23,407 nt of DNA from Bacteroidota bacterium (lineage in GTDB: Bacteria; Bacteroidota; Ignavibacteria; T3Sed10-11): positions 1 to 23,407 of the forward strand of contig SKXH01000225.1 of the NCBI GenBank assembly GCA_007128495.1, given 5' to 3'. The notes under the pieces are model-generated. The model was not told where the DNA came from. It searched no databases and worked only from the letters and a program-made list of their open reading frames with translations. This document shows positions 16,316-23,407 of this stretch, one piece after another; positions within the stretch are counted from its first letter, which is position 1, and the number at the start of each line of letters is the position of its first letter. Position numbers and translations under genes: made by a program.

Positions 16316-16990
16316 TTAATTATTTTTCTCAAAATCGTCGGCCATAAAGTATTCGCTTAGCACTTCCTGCCATTCGGCTTCGCTCAACAGCTCGCCTACA
16401 CCTTCAATCAATTCACCGCCGTCCTGGCAAACCGGTCCGACCTCACGTGCAAACCGCATTACAAATTGCGATCTGACCGTTTCGAGCCAGCGCCGGGCAG
16501 TTTCACCGTGAAGAAGATTTTTCAGGTTTTGTCTGAGTGACACCGGCCTGATTTTCAATATCCACCCATCATTATAGGGGGATTTATTTATTTTGTCAGG
16601 ATGATTGAACAGTTCGTTATTAATAGCTACGATCTCACCTTCAACCGGCGCGCTTTGCGGCAAAACCCGCTTGCCGTGAAACAGTCGCCATGCAAGTTCA
16701 CCCTGCCGTACATACGATCCTAATTTCGGGATATCAAGACGCTGAACACGTCCTAAAACTTTTTGTGCAAACTCATCGATTCCAACGGTCACCGTGTCAT
16801 CGGTTACCTTTGCCCAGGTATGGGTGGGATGGAAGTACGGCTCCGAGACGAGTGCCGCCGGTCGTGTTTCGCGGAACGGTTCCGATGCGGAAGGTGCCGC
16901 TTCAGCCGTCCGACTTGTCTCTCGTTTTCTCATCACATAATCAATGACGAGAAAAATTATCACTGTTAGTATAAATAAGATGGCGACCAT
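16316..16990 (-). CDS. Membrane-anchored GcvH-like protein with lysine at the lipoyl position
   Basis: This is a 224-residue paralogue of the downstream gene. It has an N-terminal membrane helix (about 2-20), a basic RKR flank and a low-complexity linker. The GcvH-like domain (about 50-150) shows HPTHTW, VGIDEF, RQGEL, SAPVEGEI and YNDGWILKI. A C-terminal extension carries QDGGELIEGV (189-198). The ungapped alignment to GcvH places Lys107 (FHGKRV) where the lipoyl lysine would be, but the flanking ESVKA context is gone, so modification is possible rather than shown. The start is firm: GGAGGAG lies six bases before the ATG. The 36-base gap to the next gene indicates co-transcription. The partner complex is unknown; a membrane-associated carrier or scaffold role is inference. 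Confidence 0.88.
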   Translation of the reverse strand: MVAILFILTVIIFLVIDYVMRKRETSRTAEAAPSASEPFRETRPAALVSEPYFHPTHTWAKVTDDTVTVGIDEFAQKVLGRVQRLDIPKLGSYVRQGELAWRLFHGKRVLPQSAPVEGEIVAINNELFNHPDKINKSPYNDGWILKIRPVSLRQNLKNLLHGETARRWLETVRSQFVMRFAREVGPVCQDGGELIEGVGELLSEAEWQEVLSEYFMADDFEKNN

Positions 16991-17422
16991 TGTTTTCTCC
17001 TCCTCAGTATCACTGTGTATTATTCATTGTTTTTTCTTTACTCACTTTAGATATATTGCAATTGCCCTGCCAAATATCCCGGGTTTATTTTCCTTCGATA
17101 TAACATATTGAATTTCATACAGTTACAACAAGCCGTAAATACCACTTCCAATATTAATTGACAGATTATGTGTTGTATTAATCGACAAGCAGTGTTGAGA
17201 AGACACACAATAGATCGTTAACAACTTGCAATTCAATAAGTTACGGTGGTGTTGAGAAAATCAACTGTGTTGTCGTGATATTCCACACTTGCATCTTTAT
17301 TTGATTCTTTATTGACTTTTTCGAAAAATTTTAATAACTAAATGATATAATTGGAGTGCATATGAACCTTTCAATTAATACACTAAACCTATAACCCAAA
17401 AATAACCCGAAAGGAATTCCCT
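16991..17422. other. Gene-free AT-rich region between divergent genes, with short direct repeats
   Basis: These 432 bases separate the GcvH-like pair (minus) from the phosphoesterase (plus), and I see no credible gene. They hold two near-copies of an 11-base motif ATTAAT(T/C)GACA at 17153-17163 and 17177-17187, two exact copies of GTGTTGAGAA at 17192-17201 and 17249-17258, and small hairpins such as GTTGA-N5-TCAAC at 17251-17265. A TATAAT lies at 17346-17351. The layout is that of a regulatory region with possible protein-binding sites. A small RNA cannot be excluded. Confidence 0.6.
17346..17351 (+). promoter_or_regulatory. Candidate -10 element for the phosphoesterase gene
   Basis: An exact TATAAT lies 71 bases before the ATG at 17423. 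The only good -35-like hexamer, TTGACT at 17312-17317, is 28 bases away, which is too far for a standard sigma-70 promoter. The assignment rests on the -10 alone. Confidence 0.25.
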
Positions 17423-19384
17423 ATGAGGTATCTTGGTACTTTCCTTATCATTGCTCTTTTATCGTTCGGGGCGTATGCCGATGAACCTGTCGAGCTTACA
17501 ATTCTGCACATGAACGACATACATTCTCATCTGCTGCCGTATCCGTATGCTGAAGGTGAAGCCCGTATCGGCGGGATAGCGAAAGCGGCGGGTTTAATTA
17601 ATGAGATTCGAGGCAACGGTGAAAACGTTTTGGTTCTGAACGCAGGTGACCAGTGGGCCGGAGATTTAATGTTCGGCGCAACGTTTGATCCGGTTGAGGC
17701 ACCGATCGTCGGTTTTGCGGATTTCGTTGTCACTAATATGATGGGGTTCGATGCTTTTGCTCTCGGTAATCACGAATTCGACCTCGGCCCCGATATGCTC
17801 TACGCGGTTCTCAGCCACGAGCAAATCAGTGATAATCTTCCTCCTATCCTCGGTGCAAATTTTGAAAACCTCGAAGATCATCCCGGTCTTGCAAGTATTG
17901 TTCGGCCGGATACCATTATTGAGCGAGGCGGTCTTTCGATCGGAATTATCGGATTTATAACCGAAGAAACCAACAGCAATGCATTCCCCGCTCCGCTTGT
18001 CATCGATGCACTATGGGAGGGCGATCTCAACGACCCCGCATCATTACAACCGAAAGAGACATACCAAACACTGATCGATGATCTGCGCGGCCGCGGCGCC
18101 GATATCGTTATTGCATTGACACACGTCGGACACGGCGGTGAGATTGCACTCGGTCAGCTTTATGATGGTATCGATATTATAGTCGGCGGACACAGTCATA
18201 GCGCATACTATAATACAATAAACGGCCCGCAAGGCAATGCTATTCCGTATGTCCGAGCCGGCGCTTATACTGAAAACCTGGGAGAGTTAACCGTCACAAT
18301 CGAAAACAACGAGGTTACAGATCACTCTCACGTACTGCACAACGTCTTCGAATCTCCGGTTGAGGATCCCACCGTTGCCGCTACCGTTGATAATTTTAAA
18401 CAAATGGTAGAAGAGCGATGGCCGGGTGCATATTCGGATGTTGTTGCTGAAATTCCATTTCATATGGACGGGCTCGGTGGAACCGACGGTTATGTCGATA
18501 AAAAAGAAACAACTCTCGGCAACCTCATCACCGATGCTACCCGTGCAAAACTCGGAACCGATATCGCTATTGAAGCTTCGGGCGTTATCCGGCAATCGTT
18601 ACTTGAGGGGAATACCACACCGGGTGATATCTACCGTGTCCTTGGCTGGGGCTTCCGGCCTGACCGCGGTGAAGTCGGAGCGCGTCTTGTTATTGCAGAA
18701 ATCGCCGGAATAACTCTTGCAGGAGCGCTTGAACATTCGGCAAGCCACCGGGGTACAACCAATTTCTTTCAGGTATCCGGGCTATCATTCGAATACGACT
18801 CCAGTATTCCGCCGGATGAAAATAGAGTAGATTTCCAGAGCATTAGAATTAATGGTGAACCATTTCAGGCAGGTGCTCTATATACAGTCGGTATTAATGA
18901 AATAGTCACCGAATTTGGTTTTCAACTCGGACTTTTATCCGAAGGCGACACAACACAAACACCATACGTTCAATTCGATGTGTTAAAGGAATATATCGAT
19001 ACGGTGGATATATCTCGTTACGAAACTACAGAGGGAAGGATCGTCGATACTGCAGATCCGACCAGCGTACCGATATCCGGCAAAATTCCATCATCGATTG
19101 ATCTCAAGCAAAATTACCCGAATCCCTTTAACCCGGCAACGACAATACGATATCATCTGGACACGTATTCGTCCGTTAAGATCGAGGTTTATAACGTGCT
19201 CGGACAAAAGGTAGCCACACTCGTCAACGATGATTTATCGGCCGGTGTACATGAGGTAACTTTTGATTCGGATAATGTCGGCGGCACGAATCTCTCCAGC
19301 GGTGTATATCTGTACCGTCTCACAATTTCAAACGATGAGGTCGGCTCTGTTTCAAAAGTACGGCGTATGGTGCTCATGAAATAA
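17423..19384 (+). CDS. Secreted 5'-nucleotidase/UshA-type metallophosphoesterase with sorting domain
   Basis: This is a 653-residue exported phosphoesterase that would release phosphate from nucleotides or related esters outside the cell. A signal peptide lies at 1-19. The calcineurin-like dinuclear metal site is complete: Asp32 and His34 (NDIHSH), Asp76 (NAGDQW), Asn116 and His117 (GNHEFD), His234 (LTHVGH), His257 and His259 (GGHSH). The C-terminal 5'-nucleotidase domain (about 335-545) follows, but its usual GGIR-type substrate motif reads EASGVIRQSL. The sorting domain (about 570-653) has NYPNPFNPATTIRY, VYNVLGQKV, SSGVYLYRL and RRMVLMK. AAAGGA lies seven bases before the ATG, supporting the start. 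The gene stands alone, with an intrinsic terminator after it. 5'-Nucleotidase or 2',3'-cyclic phosphodiesterase specificity cannot be separated from sequence. Confidence 0.94.
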   Translation: MRYLGTFLIIALLSFGAYADEPVELTILHMNDIHSHLLPYPYAEGEARIGGIAKAAGLINEIRGNGENVLVLNAGDQWAGDLMFGATFDPVEAPIVGFADFVVTNMMGFDAFALGNHEFDLGPDMLYAVLSHEQISDNLPPILGANFENLEDHPGLASIVRPDTIIERGGLSIGIIGFITEETNSNAFPAPLVIDALWEGDLNDPASLQPKETYQTLIDDLRGRGADIVIALTHVGHGGEIALGQLYDGIDIIVGGHSHSAYYNTINGPQGNAIPYVRAGAYTENLGELTVTIENNEVTDHSHVLHNVFESPVEDPTVAATVDNFKQMVEERWPGAYSDVVAEIPFHMDGLGGTDGYVDKKETTLGNLITDATRAKLGTDIAIEASGVIRQSLLEGNTTPGDIYRVLGWGFRPDRGEVGARLVIAEIAGITLAGALEHSASHRGTTNFFQVSGLSFEYDSSIPPDENRVDFQSIRINGEPFQAGALYTVGINEIVTEFGFQLGLLSEGDTTQTPYVQFDVLKEYIDTVDISRYETTEGRIVDTADPTSVPISGKIPSSIDLKQNYPNPFNPATTIRYHLDTYSSVKIEVYNVLGQKVATLVNDDLSAGVHEVTFDSDNVGGTNLSSGVYLYRLTISNDEVGSVSKVRRMVLMK

Positions 19385-19416
19385 TATAGTAGATCTCAAT
19401 TTACAATAACTTCATC

Positions 19417-19473
19417 ACCCGTCACACTACCTATTGCATTCACGTTTGCTATCGGCAGGTGACGGGTTTTTTT
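19417..19473 (+). terminator. Intrinsic terminator after the phosphoesterase
   Basis: ACCCGTCAC (19417-19425) pairs exactly with GTGACGGGT (19459-19467), and a run of seven T begins at 19467. The stem is GC-rich. The 33-base loop is longer than usual but could fold further. Confidence 0.8.
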
Positions 19474-19574
19474 ATTATTCCCGCAACCAAGAAGACAATA
19501 TTACGTATAGTAAGTAAAATTATATTTTGCATTTTCTTGATTCTCCCTGTTTTTTCTATTAGTTTAGGTATACT

Positions 19575-20507
19575 ATGCAGCCAGTCGTAACACATCATCT
19601 AACCAAAATATTTTCATCCGGATTGCTGAAACGGTTCGAGGTGCGTGCTCTCGATGATGTATCGATCACGGTACACAACGGCGAGATATTCGGTCTCCTG
19701 GGGCCGAACGGTGCCGGCAAGACCACGTTTGTACGTATCCTGCTCGGCATTACTCACAAAACATCGGGTGAAGCATCTTTGTTCGACAAACCGACTTCAC
19801 ATTACCGTATCAAAGAAAAAGTCGGATTTCTGCCTGAGAACCATCGCTACCCTATGCAGCTCACCGGTGAAGGTGTTTTACACTATTTCGGATCATTGTC
19901 CGGTATCGGCCGTTTTACCCTGAATAAACGTATCGATGAACTGCTTCAGCTTGTAAACATGACCAAATGGCGAAAGATGAAAATCCGGAAATATTCAAAG
20001 GGAATGTTACAACGGATCGGTATCGCGCAGGCATTGATCAATGACCCCGAACTGATATTTCTTGACGAACCCACCGACGGCGTCGACCCGGTCGGTCGAA
20101 AAGAAATACGGGATATTTTAAAACGTTTGAGAGATGAAGGTAAAACGATCTTTTTGAATTCGCACTTGCTCTCGGAGGTAGAAGTCATATCCGACAGGGT
20201 GACAGTTTTAAAACAAGGAAAAGTTATAAAAAGCGGAACGATTGACGAGTTCACAACCGCGGCTGAAGAGTACGAGATTCAATACGAAGGCGACATCGAC
20301 GGGGAATTGTTGAATAAAATTCAAGCAATAGACAATTCGGTCAGAACCGAAAACGGAATCATCTTTATTTCAGCAAAAAACAAAGAAACCATAAACAAGG
20401 TGCTCGATACGCTGCGATCTAATGGAATATTTGTCAAGAGCATGGCACAGCGTAAATCGACGCTCGAAGACTCATTTATTAATCTCATTAACGACGAAAC
20501 GACATAA
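19575..20507 (+). CDS. ABC-2 type transporter ATP-binding protein
   Basis: This is a 310-residue ATPase subunit of an ABC exporter. Walker A is GPNGAGKTT (43-51), the signature is YSKGMLQR (140-147, the usual form in ABC-2 ATPases rather than a defect), Walker B is LIFLDEP (160-166, catalytic Glu165), the D-loop is GVD, and the H-loop histidine is His197. A C-terminal segment of about 80 residues with alpha/beta character follows the nucleotide-binding domain, as in NatA/CcmA-like subunits. The stop overlaps the permease start by one base (TAATG), so translation is coupled. The substrate is unknown. The start ATG has only a weak upstream AGGT. Confidence 0.93.
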   Translation: MQPVVTHHLTKIFSSGLLKRFEVRALDDVSITVHNGEIFGLLGPNGAGKTTFVRILLGITHKTSGEASLFDKPTSHYRIKEKVGFLPENHRYPMQLTGEGVLHYFGSLSGIGRFTLNKRIDELLQLVNMTKWRKMKIRKYSKGMLQRIGIAQALINDPELIFLDEPTDGVDPVGRKEIRDILKRLRDEGKTIFLNSHLLSEVEVISDRVTVLKQGKVIKSGTIDEFTTAAEEYEIQYEGDIDGELLNKIQAIDNSVRTENGIIFISAKNKETINKVLDTLRSNGIFVKSMAQRKSTLEDSFINLINDETT

Positions 20508-21358
20508 TGAAGTTATTAACAATCGTCTGGAATACCGCTTATGAATCTCTCAAACGGGTAACGATGTTGATATTTCTCGGTATCGGGACCCTCATTATGC
20601 TGGCTGTTCTTTTCGGTTTGCGTGTTGACTATGTGGACGGACGCCCCGACACGCTTATACTGTTCGGCAATGCGCTGCCGATCGACGACGCGTTTATCGA
20701 TCCTTCGGCATATATATATTTGTTTACCATCGGCGGTTCATTGATGGGTATGATGCTGTTCGGGATGATAGCAACGGCGGGAATCATACCGTCATTCCTG
20801 AAACGCGGAACTATCGATATTTATTTATCAAAACCTATCTCGCGCCTTCACCTTTTGTTTTCAAAGTATCTCGGCGCTGTATCGGCGATCGGTATTGCAT
20901 TACTCTACTTTTTCCTGGGAATGTTTCTGATCGTCGGGCTCAAGACCGGATTTTGGAATCCTTCGGTATTGTACGTGTGGGGCCTCGGTGTGTTTTTTTT
21001 CGCGGGCGTCTATGCAATGGCAACATTTCTGGCAGTCCTATCGCGCAGCATCGGGGTCGTGTTGATATTCGTTTATCTGCATTTATTCATTTTATCCGAT
21101 GTCATCGAATCGTATCAGGAATTTCCAATCGCATTCTTACAGACCAAAAGCGCGGAAGTTGTGTTTACGGTGCTGCATTATCTCCTTCCGCAGGTTCAGT
21201 CGATGCTCGCGCAGATGATGGGAATTTTTGAGCGGCAAACTATGGTGGGAGGAATGGTGGAGAATGGCTTCGATTTTATGCCGTTTGTATTCTCATTGCT
21301 GTCGGGAGTTTTCTTCTTTCTCATTGCCTACTTAAAATTCAGACAGAGCGATTATTAA
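20507..21358 (+). CDS. ABC-2 type transporter permease
   Basis: This 283-residue membrane protein has about six hydrophobic segments and an early cytoplasmic amphipathic start (MKLLTIVWNTAYESLKR), as in ABC-2 permeases. The segment RGTIDIYLSKPISRLHLLFSKYLG (about 104-127) is the conserved motif before a membrane helix in this family. It forms the export channel with the upstream ATPase, to which it is coupled by a one-base overlap. Its stop overlaps the stop of the opposing dehydrogenase gene. The cargo is not predictable from the neighbours. Confidence 0.9.
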   Translation: MKLLTIVWNTAYESLKRVTMLIFLGIGTLIMLAVLFGLRVDYVDGRPDTLILFGNALPIDDAFIDPSAYIYLFTIGGSLMGMMLFGMIATAGIIPSFLKRGTIDIYLSKPISRLHLLFSKYLGAVSAIGIALLYFFLGMFLIVGLKTGFWNPSVLYVWGLGVFFFAGVYAMATFLAVLSRSIGVVLIFVYLHLFILSDVIESYQEFPIAFLQTKSAEVVFTVLHYLLPQVQSMLAQMMGIFERQTMVGGMVENGFDFMPFVFSLLSGVFFFLIAYLKFRQSDY

Positions 21359-22362
21359 TCCTTGATGTGTTCGAGCGTGACCTCGTTCTCACAGGTTTCA
21401 CCTTTCTCTATGGCAGCAATGTTCGCCAGCGTCGTCTCAGCAATACTCTGCATCGCATCTCCGGTGAAGAATGCCTGATGCCCGGTGATTATTACATTCG
21501 GAAACGTAAGCAGCCGTGAAAAGACATCGTCCTTTATTACTTCATTCGAGAGGTCCTCGAAAAATAGATCTCCCTCTTCTTCATAAACATCGATACCGAG
21601 ATACCCGATTCTTCCATCTTTTAATCCTTCTATAACATCCGGCGTATCGATAAGAGCGCCGCGGCTTGTATTGATGAGCATAACGCCCGGCTTCATCATC
21701 CGTATGGCGGTATCATCTATGATGTGATAGGTTTCCGGCATAAGAGGACAATGAAGCGTTACGATATCTGATTGTGTCAACAGATCGCGGAGTGAAACAT
21801 ATTCAACCCCCATATCACGACACACCTGGTTCGGATACGGATCGTATGCAAGCAGACGGCACCCGAAACCGTTCAATAGTTCACATACACATTGCCCGAT
21901 CTTACCCGTTCCGATCACACCGACAGTTTTACCGCGCATATCGAAACCCATCAGGCCTTCAAGTGCAAAATTACCTTCCCGGATCCGCGCGTGTGCCCGA
22001 TGGATTTTCCTGTTAAGGACAAGCATTAATCCGACCGTATGCTCTGCAACTGCATACGGTGAGTATGCAGGTACTCTGACCACTTTCATACCGAGTTCAT
22101 GGGCAGTCTTAATGTCAACATTATTAAACCCCGCACATCTGAGAGCAACCAGAGAAACGCCTTTCTGAGCAAGATCGCGCAGAACTTCGGCATCAAGTAT
22201 ATCGTTTACAAAAACACAAACCGCTTTATACCCCTCGGCAAGCGCGGCAGACTGGCGGGTCAGCCGCGTTTCAAGATATGTAAAATCGTGACCGTACGTG
22301 TTATTTAAAGATTCAAAAAATGTTTTATCATACGACTTTGTACTGAACATTGCAACGCGCAT
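21355..22362 (-). CDS. ldhA: D-2-hydroxyacid dehydrogenase, D-lactate dehydrogenase type
   Basis: This is a 335-residue cytoplasmic NAD-dependent enzyme, most like fermentative D-lactate dehydrogenase, reducing pyruvate to D-lactate and reoxidising NADH. The nucleotide site is VGVIGTGKIG (147-156) with Asp174 after the second strand, favouring NAD over NADP. The catalytic set is Arg234 (NTSRG), Glu263 (DVYEEEGD) and His295 (ITGHQAF). The LRCAGFNNVD and VPAYSPYAVAEH motifs are those of the D-LDH subgroup. The length is typical. Another 2-hydroxyacid substrate is possible. The gene follows the DUF547 gene by 30 bases and converges on the ABC permease, with a 4-base stop overlap. Confidence 0.93.
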   Translation of the reverse strand: MRVAMFSTKSYDKTFFESLNNTYGHDFTYLETRLTRQSAALAEGYKAVCVFVNDILDAEVLRDLAQKGVSLVALRCAGFNNVDIKTAHELGMKVVRVPAYSPYAVAEHTVGLMLVLNRKIHRAHARIREGNFALEGLMGFDMRGKTVGVIGTGKIGQCVCELLNGFGCRLLAYDPYPNQVCRDMGVEYVSLRDLLTQSDIVTLHCPLMPETYHIIDDTAIRMMKPGVMLINTSRGALIDTPDVIEGLKDGRIGYLGIDVYEEEGDLFFEDLSNEVIKDDVFSRLLTFPNVIITGHQAFFTGDAMQSIAETTLANIAAIEKGETCENEVTLEHIKD

Positions 22363-22392
22363 GGAAATCTCTCGAGTTATTGAGTTCTTGTT

Positions 22393-23193
22393 TTATTCAG
22401 GCGAATTTAAATGCCAATCATACGGTAAATATTTTATCGAGATCGCCGATGCATCTTCTTGCAGTACTTGTTTTATTTCGGGATCATCCACGAATTGTGA
22501 GAGATACATAAGACGGTCAACTTTCGTTTCTCCGAAATCCCGCCTGAACCACTTAAACAGTTTCGAACAGGTAAGCATCCGGGTTTGCTTATTATAGACA
22601 AATTGATCGCTATTAATGAACCTCCGTGCTGCATTATCAAGTTCGTCATTTATACGATCGGGATAATAAACAGCAACTCCGGGGCAAGAACGAGACCCTG
22701 AATGCAATGCGTAATGGATGCGGGGATCGGGTTTCTGCAGCGAAAATCTAATACGGGGGTCGTTCCCTCTGAACGGCGGCGGGAACAGACGCCATCGCCG
22801 GCGGTTACCGCGAAGCACTCCGTGGACAATATCATATAAGCTAAACCGGTATCCGCCGATATTATACTCAGTCGAGATAAAAAAGTTAGGCCGCTCCCAC
22901 ACCGTTAAACTAATCTGAAAATGTACGATACCATGCAACGCCATTAAATTGTGCAGGTTGATCCAGAATGTCTTCTGTTCATCTTCGCTGTCCAGTTTCG
23001 CACAATCAAATATTTGCAAAAACCGGACGGCTTTAATAAGTGCATTATACTCCTGACTGAGCCGGATTTTTTCGTATTCCGGTGCACCATTTTTAACATA
23101 GTACATCTCGAGAATGCGTTCGAGCACATTTCGTATTTCTTCGACAGTCTTCGGAGATCCCGATACAACCAGCGTTCCATTATTCAGAATCAT
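22393..23193 (-). CDS. DUF547 domain protein
   Basis: This 266-residue protein has no signal peptide or membrane helix, so it is likely cytoplasmic. The DUF547 core is clear: FWINLHNLMALHG (76-88), PRIHYALHSGSRSCPG (157-172, with Cys170 in the conserved SCP position), and a CSKLFKWFRRDF block near 209-220. The N-terminal 60 residues are helical. The function of DUF547 is not established to my knowledge; a Cys and a His in conserved positions leave hydrolase or transferase chemistry open. It is the first gene of a likely two-gene unit with the D-lactate dehydrogenase. The ATG start has no visible Shine-Dalgarno. Confidence 0.87.
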   Translation of the reverse strand: MILNNGTLVVSGSPKTVEEIRNVLERILEMYYVKNGAPEYEKIRLSQEYNALIKAVRFLQIFDCAKLDSEDEQKTFWINLHNLMALHGIVHFQISLTVWERPNFFISTEYNIGGYRFSLYDIVHGVLRGNRRRWRLFPPPFRGNDPRIRFSLQKPDPRIHYALHSGSRSCPGVAVYYPDRINDELDNAARRFINSDQFVYNKQTRMLTCSKLFKWFRRDFGETKVDRLMYLSQFVDDPEIKQVLQEDASAISIKYLPYDWHLNSPE

Positions 23194-23321
23194 AAACTAT
23201 AGTAACGATAATAATTAAGGTGTGAGTATTTAACATTCATATAATATCGGAAAGTTTCTATAATTGTGCAAAATTTCACATTCTCTATAATTTTTCGTAT
23301 CTTTTTATCGATAAACCTTCC

Positions 23322-23407
23322 ATGAACACTAACCATGAGATTGAGCATATGGATATCACAAATAAAACAGTTCTGGTACTCGGCGGATGGGGACTCGTCG
23401 GCTCGAC
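23322..23407 (+). CDS. Start of a Rossmann-fold NAD(P)-binding protein, cut by window edge
   Basis: Only 28 codons are in the window. TVLVLGGWGLVGS after a short hydrophilic lead is a beta-strand plus GxxGxxG dinucleotide-binding loop, as in SDR/epimerase or saccharopine-dehydrogenase-like enzymes; the exact family cannot be chosen. The ATG at 23322 gives the longest form, and an in-frame ATG at 23349 would start nine residues later. Neither has a strong Shine-Dalgarno. It is divergent from the DUF547 gene, 128 bases away. Confidence 0.7.
   Translation, partial: MNTNHEIEHMDITNKTVLVLGGWGLVGS

Noticed and set aside
15602..16990. Genuine glycine cleavage H proteins
   Set aside because: They have membrane helices, about 90 extra residues, loss of the ESVKA lipoyl context, and no gcvP, gcvT or lipoylation genes nearby.
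17362..17394. A ten-codon ORF with GGAG before it, upstream of the phosphoesterase
   Set aside because: It has no run of regulatory codons, no attenuator hairpin and no following terminator. Such short frames are common by chance.
20283..20507. Possible defective ABC signature (YSKGM instead of LSGGQ) and odd C-terminal tail
   Set aside because: YSKGM is normal for ABC-2 ATPases, and an extra C-terminal segment is common in this group. All nucleotide-binding motifs are intact.
1..23407. tRNA, rRNA, insertion sequence, phage or toxin-antitoxin genes
   Set aside because: By eye I found no tRNA cloverleaf in the intergenic gaps, no transposase or integrase motifs, no terminal inverted repeats, and no small toxin-antitoxin pair.

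Overview
The window looks like part of a chromosome from a bacterium of the FCB superphylum (Bacteroidota/Ignavibacteria/Calditrichota/Marinimicrobia-like candidate lineages). The main evidence is a C-terminal sorting domain of the type IX secretion (Por_Secre_tail) type. It carries the NYPNPFNP signature, a VYNxLGQ strand and a final SGVYxYRL...KMVLxK block, and it ends four complete, otherwise unrelated secreted proteins. None of the secretion machinery is in the window, and I cannot assign a species.

Layout. (1) 1-5468, minus strand: fabF, then two paralogous secreted subtilisin-like (S8) proteases, forming a tight operon; the last protease runs off the left edge. (2) 5469-5624: a divergent intergenic region with a candidate promoter/operator. 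(3) 5625-12366, plus strand: a 1651-residue multidomain secreted protein with an internal duplication, an EamA-type transporter, and a TauE/SafE-type permease. (4) 12434-15446, minus strand: a small putative lipoprotein followed by an M6-type secreted metalloprotease. (5) 15546-16990, minus strand: two tandem membrane-anchored GcvH-like proteins closed by a strong intrinsic terminator. (6) 16991-17422: a 432-base AT-rich gene-free region with short direct repeats. (7) 17423-19384, plus strand: a secreted 5'-nucleotidase-type phosphoesterase with its own terminator. (8) 19575-21358, plus strand: an ABC-2 type ATPase/permease pair. (9) 21355-23193, minus strand: a D-lactate dehydrogenase-type enzyme and a DUF547 protein. 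(10) 23322-end, plus strand: the first residues of a Rossmann-fold NAD(P)-binding protein.

Taken together this is mostly an exoenzyme and cell-surface region: at least five exported proteins (three proteases, a phosphoesterase and a repeat-rich adhesin-like or structural protein) mixed with metabolic and transport genes. That fits a heterotroph that degrades external protein and nucleotides. No mobile element, CRISPR array, tRNA or rRNA was seen.

The least explained unit is the GcvH-like pair (15602-16990). Both proteins have an N-terminal membrane anchor and a shared C-terminal extension. One has lost the lysine that would carry lipoate, while the other has a lysine at that position in a non-canonical context.
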